A DNA stretch of 64,000 nt from an uncultured Armatimonadota bacterium (GTDB lineage Bacteria > Armatimonadota > Fimbriimonadia > Fimbriimonadales > Fimbriimonadaceae): positions 79,069 to 143,068 of the forward strand of contig CAIUHP010000113.1 of NCBI GenBank assembly GCA_903899015.1. The letters run 5' to 3'. How positions within the stretch are numbered: the first letter of the stretch is position 1; each line of letters begins with the position of its first letter. Positions 1 to 9,936 of this stretch are shown here, one piece after another. The notes beneath the pieces were generated by a model. The model did not search any database. It was given only the letters and a program-made list of their open reading frames with translations, and was not told the DNA's origin. Both the position numbers and the translations under genes were made by a program.

Positions 1-15
1 AGTAAAGTTAGCAAG

Positions 16-44
16 CACTTCTCTAAGCGCTTAGTAAAGAAGTG
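16..44. promoter_or_regulatory. LacI-type palindromic operator candidate
   Basis: A perfect 12-bp palindrome CTAAGCGCTTAG (23-34) has a second pair of arms outside it, CACTTCT (16-22) and AGAAGTG (38-44). The central CG flanked by TAAG/CTTA matches the general form of LacI-family and CcpA-type operators. It lies 20 bp before the ATG at 65, where a repressor would block transcription. The window encodes one regulator with a LacI-like effector domain (23105-24157), but no sequence evidence ties it to this site. Confidence 0.5.
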
Positions 45-64
45 TCTCAGTCCGTTTAGATCGC

Positions 65-2992
65 ATGAAGGCATCCTTACCCATTCTCGCTCTATCTTTT
101 GCTGCACTAGGATTTGCAGCATTTGACACGACATCCAAACTTCCTTCTGTCGAAAAAGTAAATTTCGATCGGGATGTCATGCCGATCATCGGACAAAAAT
201 GCTTTAAGTGCCACGGACCCGACGTAACAAAGGCCGCCGCAGGACTCCGCCTCGATTCAGCGAAAGAAGCTACCCGTGATTTAGGGGGCGGTTCAGCGAT
301 CGTTCCCGGCAATCCAGAGAAGTCGTTCATGATCCAACGCATTACCGCGCAGAGTCCTGCGATGCGGATGCCACCTTCCGACTCTGGCGTCAAAGAACTC
401 AGTGCCGAACAAATTCAAACGTTGAGAACTTGGATTGCACAAGGAGCCAAGTACGAGAAGCACTGGTCTTATATTCCACCTGAAATGCCTAGCCTTCCGG
501 TGGTGAGTAATCCTAATTGGTGCAAAAATCCGATTGATAATTTGGTCCTCAGTAAGCTTGACCAAAGCCACCTCAAGCCAGAGCCTGAAGCAGATAATGA
601 AACGCTCGCCATGCGGGCCTCTCAAACTCTCACTGGGCTACCACCTTCGCCTGAACTGCTCGAAGCATTTCGAAAAGATAAATTGCCGGGAGCCTACGAA
701 AGGTTTGTCGATCGTCTGCTAGCCTCGCCTGCGTATGGCGAACACCAGGCTCGTTACTGGATGGATGCCGTTCGTTATGCCGACACCCACGGGTTACAAC
801 TCGACAACGAGCGTGGCATTTACCCCTACCGAGACTGGGTAGTAAGGGCATACAACAAGGACCTTCCGTTCGACAAATTTGTAACTTATCAGTTGGCGGG
901 CGACCTACTTCCCCATCCCACAACCGAGCAATTAGTTGCAACCGGATACGTGCGATCGAATCTCACCTCGAATGAAGGTGGCGCGATTGAAGAAGAGTTT
1001 CTTGCTCGGAATACTTTCGATCGTGTTGACACCACGAGCACAATCTTCTTGGGTCTGACAGTTCAATGTGCTAAGTGCCACGATCACAAATACGATCCCA
1101 TTTCGCAGAAAGACTATTACGGGATGTATGCCTTCTTCGATAGCACAAAGGACAAGGCTCTCGACGACAACATCCTTCTGCCCGCTCCCGTCGTAAAGGC
1201 TGCCACAGAAGAAGACACGGCTCGGATCAATGCTCTGAAGCTAGCTCAAGCAAGGATTCGAGCGTCGGTGAATCTCATCCAAGCCGAACAATATTTAACC
1301 GAGCATCGTCATCCCGTCCCGTCCTCCAAGTACTGGGAGCAAAGCCCAGTATATGCCGAGAAGTCATTCGACGAGGCCTACGCCAAAGTCGAACCCGCTG
1401 AACCGGGTCAAACTTCAGACGTTGCGTGGAAGCCCATCGCATTCGAGGTCGGCAAGGATCAGGCGAACCTGATTGGTAAAGACAATGCTTCTATTTATGT
1501 TCGGGGGACCGTAACATTCGCCACCGCGCAAAAATTCACTTTCGGGGTATCGAGCGACGATGCAGTCAAGGTTTGGCTGAATGGAAAACTCATCCACGCC
1601 AACAAAGCGTCTCGCGGCGTCGATCAAGCGATTGACCAGGTAACGGGTGAATTTCTTGCGGGTGACAATCAACTCGTTGTCAAACTCATCAATGGAATTA
1701 GCACGGATGGGTTGAACATTCGCTTGATCGATCCTACTGATCAACTCATTCAAGATACTTGTGCCGCCTACAAATCAAATCCTACTGATCCGGCCAAAAT
1801 CCAAAATCTACAAACGGTCTTCTTAGAGCACGGCCCAAAGAGCGCGAACGCTTCTCACTACCAAGAAGCTGCGAAGGAGCTGAAACAGATCGAGGACGCC
1901 ATCCCCATGAGCTTAATTGCTCAGGAAATGGACACTCCTCGCCCAACCTATGTCTTGCAGCGCGGACAGTACGATCAGAAGGGAGATCGAGTGGAGCGAC
2001 ACATCCCGAAAGCTCTAGGCGAATTGCCGAAAGGGGCTCACCTCGACCGTCTTGGACTAGCTCAGTGGTTTGTATCCCCGTCGAATCCACTCGTAGCCCG
2101 AGTCTTTGTCAACCGAATCTGGCAACAACACTTCGGAATGGGGCTTGTGAAGACCGCAGATGACTTTGGAAGCCAAGGCGAATGGCCCCTTAATCAGCCA
2201 CTTTTGGATTACCTTGCCGTGTCGTTCGAAAAGAATGGCTGGAGTGTCAAGAAACTCAACCGCATGATCGTCACGTCTGCGGCATTCCGACAGAGTTCGC
2301 GCATCACACCTGAAAAGCTGACCAAGGACCCGGAAAATCGATTGATCTCACGTGGTCCTCGTTTCCGGTTGGATGCGGAAGTTATTCGCGACAAAGCCCT
2401 CATGGCGGGAGGATTGCTCGTGAAAGAGTTAGGCGGCCACGGGTTCAAACCTTATCAACCAGATGGCTTATGGGAAGGAACCTCTGACCCGGCGAGTAGC
2501 ACTCACTTTTATGTTCGGGACCACGACAAGAACATCTATCGACGCAGCCTGTATCTGTTCTGGAAACGTACTGCTCCGCCGCCCGCAATGATCACCTTTG
2601 ATGCTCCGTTACGGGACACATGCACGGTGCGCCGAAGCGTAACGAACACGCCATTACAAGCACTGACTTCGATGAACGAACCGTCCTTTCTAGAAGCTTC
2701 GAGAACGATGGCTCAAAGGCTGCTAGCGCATCCCGGTACGGATATTCAACGAATCCATCTGGCTTATGACCTCACGCTTGGTAGAAAGCCAAGACCAAAC
2801 GAACTACCAATAATTAATCGAATGCTCGCAAGCTTCCGCAAGCGCTATCAATCGCAACCTTCGGATGCAAAGAAACTCCTTGCCGTAGGTGACGCACCAA
2901 CCGCAAAGAACATTTCGCCCCCAGAGCAAGCATCATGGATGCTCATCTGCTCGACCCTGATGAATACAAACGACTTCCTGACCCTACATTAA
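65..2992 (+). CDS. Secreted PSD1 / cytochrome c (PSCyt1-DUF1549-DUF1553) protein
   Basis: 975 residues with an N-terminal signal peptide (about 1-20). A planctomycete-type cytochrome c domain follows, with heme motif CFKCH at residues 46-50, then DUF1549 (PSCyt2, about 150-360) carrying a second CxxCH motif (CAKCH from residue 335), a beta-sandwich insert (about 450-560) resembling PA14-like modules, and C-terminal DUF1553 (about 670-930). The family is always linked to DUF1501 proteins, as here. It acts outside the cytoplasmic membrane; its substrate is not established, though a redox role in polysaccharide breakdown is often proposed. The next gene begins 2 bp after its stop. There is no clear Shine-Dalgarno before ATG 65. 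Confidence 0.88.
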   Translation: MKASLPILALSFAALGFAAFDTTSKLPSVEKVNFDRDVMPIIGQKCFKCHGPDVTKAAAGLRLDSAKEATRDLGGGSAIVPGNPEKSFMIQRITAQSPAMRMPPSDSGVKELSAEQIQTLRTWIAQGAKYEKHWSYIPPEMPSLPVVSNPNWCKNPIDNLVLSKLDQSHLKPEPEADNETLAMRASQTLTGLPPSPELLEAFRKDKLPGAYERFVDRLLASPAYGEHQARYWMDAVRYADTHGLQLDNERGIYPYRDWVVRAYNKDLPFDKFVTYQLAGDLLPHPTTEQLVATGYVRSNLTSNEGGAIEEEFLARNTFDRVDTTSTIFLGLTVQCAKCHDHKYDPISQKDYYGMYAFFDSTKDKALDDNILLPAPVVKAATEEDTARINALKLAQARIRASVNLIQAEQYLTEHRHPVPSSKYWEQSPVYAEKSFDEAYAKVEPAEPGQTSDVAWKPIAFEVGKDQANLIGKDNASIYVRGTVTFATAQKFTFGVSSDDAVKVWLNGKLIHANKASRGVDQAIDQVTGEFLAGDNQLVVKLINGISTDGLNIRLIDPTDQLIQDTCAAYKSNPTDPAKIQNLQTVFLEHGPKSANASHYQEAAKELKQIEDAIPMSLIAQEMDTPRPTYVLQRGQYDQKGDRVERHIPKALGELPKGAHLDRLGLAQWFVSPSNPLVARVFVNRIWQQHFGMGLVKTADDFGSQGEWPLNQPLLDYLAVSFEKNGWSVKKLNRMIVTSAAFRQSSRITPEKLTKDPENRLISRGPRFRLDAEVIRDKALMAGGLLVKELGGHGFKPYQPDGLWEGTSDPASSTHFYVRDHDKNIYRRSLYLFWKRTAPPPAMITFDAPLRDTCTVRRSVTNTPLQALTSMNEPSFLEASRTMAQRLLAHPGTDIQRIHLAYDLTLGRKPRPNELPIINRMLASFRKRYQSQPSDAKKLLAVGDAPTAKNISPPEQASWMLICSTLMNTNDFLTLH

Positions 2993-2994
2993 CT

Positions 2995-4524
2995 ATGGAT
3001 CCGATACATGAAGCTGAATGGATGATGACGCGCCGCCAACTCTTTGGTCGCGCCACTTTGGGTCTCGGAACAGCTGCCCTAAGTCGGCTGCTTGCCGTTG
3101 GAGGATTGGGCAGTATTGCCAGCTTGGCGAATGCTTTTGGTGACCAGTCGCACGGCGGACTACAAGGTATCCCTAACTTTGCCCCCAAGGCAAAGCGAGT
3201 GATTTATCTGTTTATGAGTGGCGGCCCAAGCCAGCTAGATCTTTGGGATTACAAGCCCAAATTAAACGACTTGTTTAACACTGATCTTCCGGATCAGATT
3301 CGTCGTGGCCAACGCATCACGACGATGACGAGCGGTCAAACCCGGTTTCCTATCGCTCCGTCTCGGTACAAGTTCAACCATTACGACAACAACGATACGG
3401 GCCTCCATGTCAGTGAGCTCCTTCCCTACACTGCGGAAGTCGTCAAAGAACTTTGCGTGGTTAAGTCGATGTGGACGGAGGCAATCAACCATGATCCGGC
3501 AACTACGTTCATCCAGACAGGAAGCCAAAATCCGGGTCGACCCTGCATGGGTTCTTGGCTCAGTTATGGGTTAGGCAGCATGAATGAGAATCTGCCCACC
3601 TATGTGGTGTTGCACAGCAAAGTCTCGAGTAACAAACCCAATCAGGCGGTCTATCCTCGTCTTTGGGGCTCAGGCTTCTTGCCGAGCGAATATCAAGGCG
3701 TTGCCTTGCGGTCGCAAGGCGATCCCGTGCTATATCTCAACGATCCTAATGGCATGGACCGCAAAACTCGCCGGACCATGCTTAACGGCGTGGATGCTCT
3801 AAATAATCAAGAGCTCAATGCTTTCGGGGACCCCGAAATTGCGGCTCGTATCAAGCAATACGAGCTTGCCTTTCGCCTCCAATCAAGTGTTCCAGATTTG
3901 ATGGATCTGAGCAAAGAAAGCAAAGAAACGTTTGAGTTGTACGGAAAGGACGCTCATGAGCCGGGCACGTTTGCCGCAAACTGCTTGCTCGCACGCCGCA
4001 TGGTCGAGCGAGGAGTCCGATTCATTCAGATTTTCCATCGCGGATGGGATTTACATTCCAACCTAACCGGTGACCTTCCTAGTCAGACTAAGGATGTGGA
4101 TCAAGGCTGCGCCGCTCTCATTAAAGATCTCAAGCGCACCGGACTGCTCGATGAGACCCTCGTCGTGTGGGCAGGCGAGTTCGGAAGAACAGTCTACTGC
4201 CAAGGCCCCCTCTCGAAGGAAAACTATGGGCGCGACCACCATCCCCGAGCGTTTACAATTTGGATGGCTGGTGGTGGCGTTAAGCCCGGTTTCGTGTATG
4301 GACAAACGGATGATTTTGGCTACAACATTGTCGATAGAGATGGAGTCGCGATTGATCCGAGTGCCGAAAAGTTCACTCCTGGCGCAGTCCACGTTCACGA
4401 CCTTCATGCGACGATTCTCAATCAGCTTGGGATAGACCATACGAAGTTGACTTATCATTACCAGGGTCGAGATTTTCGACTCACGGATGTGAGTGGCCAC
4501 GTGGTGAAAGAGCTTCTAGCATAA
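2995..4524 (+). CDS. DUF1501 family protein (Tat-exported)
   Basis: About 510 residues of the DUF1501 (sulfatase/alkaline-phosphatase-like fold) family, partner of the upstream PSD1 protein. The reading frame is open back to an ATG at 2935, but ATG 2995, 2 bp after the upstream stop, fits the family better. Its start places a twin-arginine-like signal (TRRQLFGRA) near residue 12, followed by a hydrophobic stretch. Family landmarks are the segment [15 protein letters not shown] and, near the C-terminus, WAGEFGRT followed by GRDHHP, which supply likely metal-ligand residues. Export folded and with metal is inferred from the twin arginines. The substrate is unknown. Confidence 0.87.
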   Translation: MDPIHEAEWMMTRRQLFGRATLGLGTAALSRLLAVGGLGSIASLANAFGDQSHGGLQGIPNFAPKAKRVIYLFMSGGPSQLDLWDYKPKLNDLFNTDLPDQIRRGQRITTMTSGQTRFPIAPSRYKFNHYDNNDTGLHVSELLPYTAEVVKELCVVKSMWTEAINHDPATTFIQTGSQNPGRPCMGSWLSYGLGSMNENLPTYVVLHSKVSSNKPNQAVYPRLWGSGFLPSEYQGVALRSQGDPVLYLNDPNGMDRKTRRTMLNGVDALNNQELNAFGDPEIAARIKQYELAFRLQSSVPDLMDLSKESKETFELYGKDAHEPGTFAANCLLARRMVERGVRFIQIFHRGWDLHSNLTGDLPSQTKDVDQGCAALIKDLKRTGLLDETLVVWAGEFGRTVYCQGPLSKENYGRDHHPRAFTIWMAGGGVKPGFVYGQTDDFGYNIVDRDGVAIDPSAEKFTPGAVHVHDLHATILNQLGIDHTKLTYHYQGRDFRLTDVSGHVVKELLA

Positions 4525-4573
4525 ACACGGGCAACCATCTCGTCGACTCGTACCGTCCGATACATCGAGGCGC

Positions 4574-5911
4574 ATGAGAAGTATTAAGTTCATCCTGCTG
4601 CCCATTCTTGGGGTGTTAGCCGCGATTATCGCGTTCAAACTTGCAGGCCCATTTGAAGCTACTTTGTCACGGCCCGATCTCGGACCAGACGACCCAAGGG
4701 CGCTATTCACCTATGGCACCCGGTGGGGCGACGTGAACCGAATTGCGTTCGGGGCACTCGTTTGCGGTCCGTTTGCAGTCGTCCTGACCCTTGGCCGTCG
4801 GTCACCTCTGCGAGTCATTTTTGCAGGCATTCTGGGTGCGGCCCTCGGAGGTCTGGTTAATTTCGTGACCGATTCAGGTTCAGACATGTTCGGTCTATTC
4901 CTGTCCGGAAAGTCCGCAGAATTTGGCAGCCTAATGGCCATGTTCGCCTGGTGTGCGCTGGTCCCTTTGGGCATCGCGTTAAGCATTACGGTAGCTCTTG
5001 GCGTTACACCGGAGCGTTTGCGACGGGCAATATATTCCGCCAAATGGGCCTCGATCGCTTCATTTTGCGTCCAGATCGTAGGTGGCTTCTTAGGTGCGCC
5101 CGATCCCTCGTCGGAGAACCTTTTGCAATCTCAAATCCCTGTTTGGCGACTGGTGGAAATTGCGGTTGGGATTGCCCTCGGCGTAACCATTCTCATAGCC
5201 GACGAATGGATTCGAGTGGCCTCCATTCGACAATTGCATGGTCGAAATGAGTTTCGAGACTGGAGCATCGATCATGCCGTCACTCATATTGGATCGGCGG
5301 AAGGATGCGAGATACCTCTCTTTGGCTTGAATGGAGTTGAACCCGTTCACGCCATCATCGTACGCCAGGCCACTCAGTTTCAACTGGAAGCGCGGGGCCA
5401 CACCCTGCTCAACGGACATCCGGTAACCACCGCATCTCTCCAGTCTGGCGATCAAATTACGATCGCAAATGTGGTCCTTGTCTTCACCGCTCAAGGTGGA
5501 TTCTATCGTCCCGTATCAACGAAGAATCCGTCGATTCCAATCGCTCTTCAAAATCCCAACCCGGTTTTTATTCCTCAGCCACAAGCAGCGCCTTACCAAC
5601 CGGTGGTTGCCCCCATATCGCATCCCAGCCCCTCGAAAATCCTGGTGGATGGGCATGGGCAAAGGCTTCCCTTGGCCCTTGGCAGATACGGGGTGGGCAG
5701 AGAAAACACAAACCCTATCTGCCTTTACAATGACTTTCAAGTCGCGCCCAACCACGCCGTCATCATGGTCTCTGATGTCGGAATCGAAGTCGTCGATCTC
5801 GGCGCCCCTACCGGCACAAAGATCAATGGCACGAGAATCTCCGGCCTCGTTGCGTTAAAGCTCGGCGACACCGTTGAGTTCGGCTCAACTCGATTCACCT
5901 ACTCCCAGTAA
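4574..5911 (+). CDS. Membrane protein with two C-terminal FHA domains
   Basis: 445 residues. The first ~215 residues contain about five or six hydrophobic segments (for example 5-25, 55-75, 80-100, 120-145, 190-210). Two forkhead-associated-like domains follow, at about 230-305 and 360-445, joined by a Pro/Gln-rich linker. The second is the clearer one, with the canonical pattern GRYGVGRENTNPI, then NHAVI and TKINGTRI, which form the phosphothreonine-binding loops. FHA domains bind phosphothreonine peptides, so the protein probably docks a Ser/Thr-kinase target at the membrane; no kinase gene is present in this window. It lies 49 bp after the DUF1501 gene, same strand. Confidence 0.75.
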   Translation: MRSIKFILLPILGVLAAIIAFKLAGPFEATLSRPDLGPDDPRALFTYGTRWGDVNRIAFGALVCGPFAVVLTLGRRSPLRVIFAGILGAALGGLVNFVTDSGSDMFGLFLSGKSAEFGSLMAMFAWCALVPLGIALSITVALGVTPERLRRAIYSAKWASIASFCVQIVGGFLGAPDPSSENLLQSQIPVWRLVEIAVGIALGVTILIADEWIRVASIRQLHGRNEFRDWSIDHAVTHIGSAEGCEIPLFGLNGVEPVHAIIVRQATQFQLEARGHTLLNGHPVTTASLQSGDQITIANVVLVFTAQGGFYRPVSTKNPSIPIALQNPNPVFIPQPQAAPYQPVVAPISHPSPSKILVDGHGQRLPLALGRYGVGRENTNPICLYNDFQVAPNHAVIMVSDVGIEVVDLGAPTGTKINGTRISGLVALKLGDTVEFGSTRFTYSQ

Positions 5912-5962
5912 CAGAATGTTCCCTAGTAAGTCAGGAACTCTGCAAAGTGGGCCTCTTATCCG

Positions 5963-7720
5963 CTATTTCGCAAGTGAAACGGGTGTTCGTGCTGAAACTC
6001 CACCTTCGTTAAAGGCTTCGATCTGAAAATAGTAGGGTTGATCCTTCGTCATTGCATTGAAGTAATACTCATTCGCTCCGTAGACCATGACGCTGGTGTA
6101 AAGCTTGTCGGGTGCAATGCCGGTGTAGATCACATAGCCGGTGGCATCGCCTGAAACCTGCCATTTGAGCCAAGCATTTCGTCTGTCAGCCCCACTGACC
6201 GTATCTGCCCGCAAGACAACAAAGTTCTTCACTGGTTTAGGCTTTGCAACCGGCCCGATACCGAACACACGCAGACCGCTCAGAGCAAACTTGCCCGTCG
6301 GCATGTGGATGTTCTCGATCTTTACATAGCGAGCTTGCACGGGCTTCGCAAACTCAACGTAGTCGTGAGGCACGTCGGTAAGGTTTCGACTTTTATCGGA
6401 AATGACGCGCCAACTCTTACCGTTATCCGAAGCATACAGTTTGTACTGATGATATAAACCAGGAACCTTGCCCATGACCTCGGCATCCTGATCTGCGAAG
6501 TTCACTTGAATTGCCCGTATCGTACTGACGGCTCCTAAATCCGACTGAAACCACTCACCCTTCTTGGCAGAAACCGCCGACCAATACGTTTTCATGCTCT
6601 CATCAACCGCAAGATTTGGTGAGAAACCACCCAAGGTCGAAGAAGCCTGAACTGGCTTGCCGTAGTTTAAAAGCATCCATCCTGCAAACCTTCCCGCCAC
6701 ATGATCCTCACCAGCCTTATCCGGCAATAGAGTGGGATAGTCTCCGTAGGCACAATTGGTATACATCACACCATCTTTATCAAAGCCGGCGGGCCAAATC
6801 CCAATTCGACGCTCAAAGTTATTCTTGACCGCGATCGTTATCGTGGAAACGTGCCACCAATTATCAAACGCATCCTGATAGGTCGCTCCGTGTCCGGCTC
6901 CACGAGCAAAACCACCCGATTTGTAGCTTAGTGGGTTGTGGGGTTGGTAAGTGAATGGGCCAAGAGGGTGATCGCCAACATACACGCCATCTGCATAGCC
7001 ACTGAACTCCGTTCCAGGCGCTCCGTACTGAAGGTAATACTTGCCCGCGTGCTTTGTCATCCACGATCCTTCAATGAACGGTTTCAAGAAAGTGTTGTCG
7101 TTGTTCTCGCCAAACCTTTCCCATCCATGAAGGTCGTCGTGGAGCCTAAGGAGCTCTATTTTCTCCCCGATCGGTTGGAAAGTTTTGGGGTCAATTTCCT
7201 GCCCGTAGGTTGGAAAGGTGTTACTTGAACCGTGGTAAAGAAAAAGTCGACCGTCGTCATCCAAGAAGAACGCCGGATCCCAAGCTGGTACCGGAAAGTG
7301 GTGAATAGCCTCGTTCCAGTCGTCCACGCGAGGATTGCTACTCTTCCAGATCGCAAATTGGTTGGTATAGGTGGAACCAATGACGTACAACGAATCGCCC
7401 ATCACCCAAATGGCAGGTGCGCATAGTTCGTCATAAACGTTAGCGCCCGGCAACAGAAACTTGCGCGCCACGAAGTTCCAATGAAGCATGTCGTGGCTCC
7501 ACCAATAACCCCATTGGTTGGTCGAGAACAAGTAGTAGTCCCCTTTAAACATCGTAATCGCAGGATCAGCGGTCGCACGATGTTTCCCCTGCTCAGAAAA
7601 ATTCGGAATCGGGCAATAGCCGTAATCCATATTGATAGGGTTGCAGTAAGTGAGTTGCTTAGGTGAGGCAGCTGGCGACTGGGAAGCAAATAAAGAAAGA
7701 GCAATTAAGACAGTGAACAT
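5963..7720 (-). CDS. Secreted GH43 glycoside hydrolase with F5/8C-type and FN3-like modules
   Basis: About 585 residues. ATG 7720 gives a normal signal peptide (MFTVLIALSLFAS...); a TTG at 7729 is the only longer option. The catalytic part (about 25-335) is a five-bladed GH43/arabinanase-type propeller: ATADPAITMFKGDYYLFST near the N-terminus carries the general-base Asp, APAIWVMGDSLYVI follows, and FIEGSWMTKHAGKYYL holds the likely acid Glu. Next are a discoidin (F5/8 type C) module (about 345-485, SSTLGGFSPNLAVDES) and an FN3-like C-terminus. GH43 enzymes cleave alpha-L-arabinosides or beta-xylosides; which one cannot be read here. It is preceded by the PLP enzyme gene in the same orientation, with a short gap. 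Confidence 0.85.
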   Translation of the reverse strand: MFTVLIALSLFASQSPAASPKQLTYCNPINMDYGYCPIPNFSEQGKHRATADPAITMFKGDYYLFSTNQWGYWWSHDMLHWNFVARKFLLPGANVYDELCAPAIWVMGDSLYVIGSTYTNQFAIWKSSNPRVDDWNEAIHHFPVPAWDPAFFLDDDGRLFLYHGSSNTFPTYGQEIDPKTFQPIGEKIELLRLHDDLHGWERFGENNDNTFLKPFIEGSWMTKHAGKYYLQYGAPGTEFSGYADGVYVGDHPLGPFTYQPHNPLSYKSGGFARGAGHGATYQDAFDNWWHVSTITIAVKNNFERRIGIWPAGFDKDGVMYTNCAYGDYPTLLPDKAGEDHVAGRFAGWMLLNYGKPVQASSTLGGFSPNLAVDESMKTYWSAVSAKKGEWFQSDLGAVSTIRAIQVNFADQDAEVMGKVPGLYHQYKLYASDNGKSWRVISDKSRNLTDVPHDYVEFAKPVQARYVKIENIHMPTGKFALSGLRVFGIGPVAKPKPVKNFVVLRADTVSGADRRNAWLKWQVSGDATGYVIYTGIAPDKLYTSVMVYGANEYYFNAMTKDQPYYFQIEAFNEGGVSARTPVSLAK

Positions 7721-7743
7721 CGTTGTCAATGTCCATTATGCGA

Positions 7744-8829
7744 CTAGCCATTCGCTAGTTCAAGCAACCTCGAAAACATGCGACTGATCTGGTCCTTTGG
7801 AACGTCGAGTCCGGCGTCTCCGACCCATAACTCTAGTTTGCAGCCTGTCCCATTCTCCGAAACTCCACCAAAAAGGAGGCATTTCTCACTTCGAGCGATT
7901 TCACCGACTGCATCCATGATTTTCTCCTTTGGTGCCTCGAATGTGATATGCATCATGTTTGTTTGTGGCACCTTTGGGCGAACCGAAACTCCTTCAAGTC
8001 GGTTGAGAATATTCGCGATCTCAATCGCCTTTTCAACATAGGCTGGAATGCAAGACAACCGTTTCTCGAGTCCCAGTTTTGCAGAAATGGCATTGGGATA
8101 CATGGTGTGCAAGTTGCCACCATGTCTTCTCATCCAGACCCTAGCCTCCTCTATAAAATCACTTGGCCCGGCTAGTGCAGCGCCCGGCAACCCGAAAAGC
8201 ACCTTATAAAACGACACGTAAACTGAATCGAAATCAGACGCGATTTCCGAATAACTCTTTTGATAAAAGGGACCAGTTTCCCAAAGCCTTGCCCCGTCAA
8301 GGTGAAGTTTTGAATCCTTCGCCTTTGCTAAAGAGGTAATCGCCTTTAGCTCGTCCCAAGTCGGCAACTCGCCACCCAGATCGCGTTGGGGGAGTTCTAT
8401 CAATACCGTCCCAACTGATTTCTCGACCTCATTCAAATCCGTGTACGTAAAGAGACGGTCAGCTTCACCAAGTAAAACAGCCTCCAACCGATGCAGCTCT
8501 CTATATGCCATGTGCTCGTGGGTGTGAAGGTGGCACATCGGGTGAAACGCGACCGTTGAATTGCCCGATCGGTCCGCCCAAATTCGCAAAGCAATTTGTT
8601 GTGCCATCGTGCCACTTGGCATAAAGAGCGCAGCCTTTTTACCAAGCAAGGCTGCGATCTCACTTTCAAATTCGGCAATAAACCCACCGTTTCCGTACTG
8701 ATCTGGCTTCAATTCGCAATATGGGCTTTCAGCGATATCTAGTAAGCGTTGGCGTGCCGAACGCGGGTAGTGATCCCGCAAAAAATGTGTGCAACCTTGG
8801 ACTGCTGACGAGAATTCTTCTGGCGACAT
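7744..8829 (-). CDS. Threonine aldolase / beta-eliminating lyase family PLP enzyme
   Basis: 361 residues, fold-type I PLP enzyme of the LtaE/beta-eliminating lyase family. PSGTMAQQIALR forms the phosphate-binding helix, KLHLDGARLWE contains the Asp that pairs with the pyridine nitrogen, and SVYVSFYKVLFGLPGAAL contains the likely Schiff-base lysine. The family splits L-threonine or L-allo-threonine to glycine and acetaldehyde, although some members act on other beta-hydroxy amino acids. The length fits the family. It heads a two-gene minus-strand unit with the GH43 gene. A TAATAT box lies 9 nt before the ATG with no Shine-Dalgarno, compatible with a leaderless or near-leaderless start. Confidence 0.8.
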   Translation of the reverse strand: MSPEEFSSAVQGCTHFLRDHYPRSARQRLLDIAESPYCELKPDQYGNGGFIAEFESEIAALLGKKAALFMPSGTMAQQIALRIWADRSGNSTVAFHPMCHLHTHEHMAYRELHRLEAVLLGEADRLFTYTDLNEVEKSVGTVLIELPQRDLGGELPTWDELKAITSLAKAKDSKLHLDGARLWETGPFYQKSYSEIASDFDSVYVSFYKVLFGLPGAALAGPSDFIEEARVWMRRHGGNLHTMYPNAISAKLGLEKRLSCIPAYVEKAIEIANILNRLEGVSVRPKVPQTNMMHITFEAPKEKIMDAVGEIARSEKCLLFGGVSENGTGCKLELWVGDAGLDVPKDQISRMFSRLLELANG

Positions 8830-9004
8830 GGCTGAACCATATTAGCTTAGGGCTTCGATAAACGTAGCCAGATGAGCGGCAGACCTTGGTTAATGGAATG
8901 CAAGCTCCAAGAATAAAAGGTCCGAAACATGCAATTCAGAACTCAAGCGCCAGCTTTAAACAATGATCATTGAAAACGTCGATCCTCGCTACAGTGTCGG
9001 TATG

Positions 9005-9010
9005 TATACT
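9005..9010 (+). promoter_or_regulatory. -10 box of a putative leaderless promoter
   Basis: TATACT ends exactly 6 nt before ATG 9017. This spacing would place the transcription start at or next to the start codon, as in leaderless transcripts driven by TANNNT boxes. No TTGACA-like -35 element sits at the usual distance, and no Shine-Dalgarno precedes 9017. Confidence 0.45.
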
Positions 9011-9016
9011 CGCACT

Positions 9017-9841
9017 ATGAGGCCCCTAGTTGTGGGAATTGCCGGTGGGTCAGGATCGGGAAAAACCTATTTATCCCGACTTATCGTAGAGCGTTTAGGA
9101 GAGAAAAACGCCGCGATTCTAAGCATGGATCAGTACTTCAAATCCCAAACTGAGGTCGAGATTTGTGCAGGCACGATCAATTTCGATCACCCTTCACACT
9201 TAGACTTTCGGAAGCTTATTTCAGACGTCAAAAAGCTCAGAAATGGCAAGTCTGTTTTGGTGCCTCTATACGATTTCCAGACGATGGTGCAACAACCGAA
9301 TGCCGTTCGGATTCATCCGCGACCGATCCTCGTTGTTGAAGGTCTATTCATCTTGAATGAGCCAATGGTGAGCCTTTGCGACATCACATGCTTCTTAGAT
9401 GTAGCTACCGACGAAAGACTCCTCGGACGCATTTTACGGGACATCAAAGAGCGTGGTGCCAGTATCGAAGATGTTATCGATCGATACCTTAGGTTTGTTC
9501 GCGCCAGCTATCAGATCTTTGTTGAACCCACGAAGCAGAACGCCGATGTCATTGTCGACTTCACCTATCACCGGGCGTTTTTTACCGAATCTCTCATCCA
9601 CCTTCTACGCGACTACATTGTCGGTGAGCCGACCCTCGAAGACTTCGTTCACAAACTTCGAACCGAGAGTTTTCACGCCGGGCTGCACCCTGAGGAAGGC
9701 TTTATGTCGCTGACTTCCGACATATTTGAAGTAGCTAAGTCCTATCCCGAAAAGGCCCAACTGAGAGATATTCAACATCCTCTGTCATCTCCTGCCGCCG
9801 CCTCCCTCGGCAAGAAACGGCACCGTAACCACAATTCTTGA
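9017..9841 (+). CDS. Uridine kinase-like P-loop kinase
   Basis: About 274 residues of the uridine kinase/phosphoribulokinase P-loop family. The Walker A motif GIAGGSGSGKT is at about residues 7-17, SMDQYF (residue 36 on) is the substrate/Mg region, and NFDHPSHLDF and the lid region LLGRILRDIKERG follow as in Udk. The reading frame is open upstream to ATG 8963, but ATG 9017 starts just before the kinase fold, as in Udk, and is preceded by a TATACT box 6 nt away. Udk converts uridine or cytidine to the monophosphate using ATP or GTP. The C-terminal ~60 residues extend past the usual Udk length (~210), so the substrate may differ. Confidence 0.8.
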   Translation: MRPLVVGIAGGSGSGKTYLSRLIVERLGEKNAAILSMDQYFKSQTEVEICAGTINFDHPSHLDFRKLISDVKKLRNGKSVLVPLYDFQTMVQQPNAVRIHPRPILVVEGLFILNEPMVSLCDITCFLDVATDERLLGRILRDIKERGASIEDVIDRYLRFVRASYQIFVEPTKQNADVIVDFTYHRAFFTESLIHLLRDYIVGEPTLEDFVHKLRTESFHAGLHPEEGFMSLTSDIFEVAKSYPEKAQLRDIQHPLSSPAAASLGKKRHRNHNS

Positions 9842-9936
9842 ATTATTGATTGCTCATCCAGAGACAAGTTAAACTTCAGACCGTACCCAGACGTTCGTAA
9901 ATAGGCAATAATCACAGAGCAACTTGCAGGTGCTGT

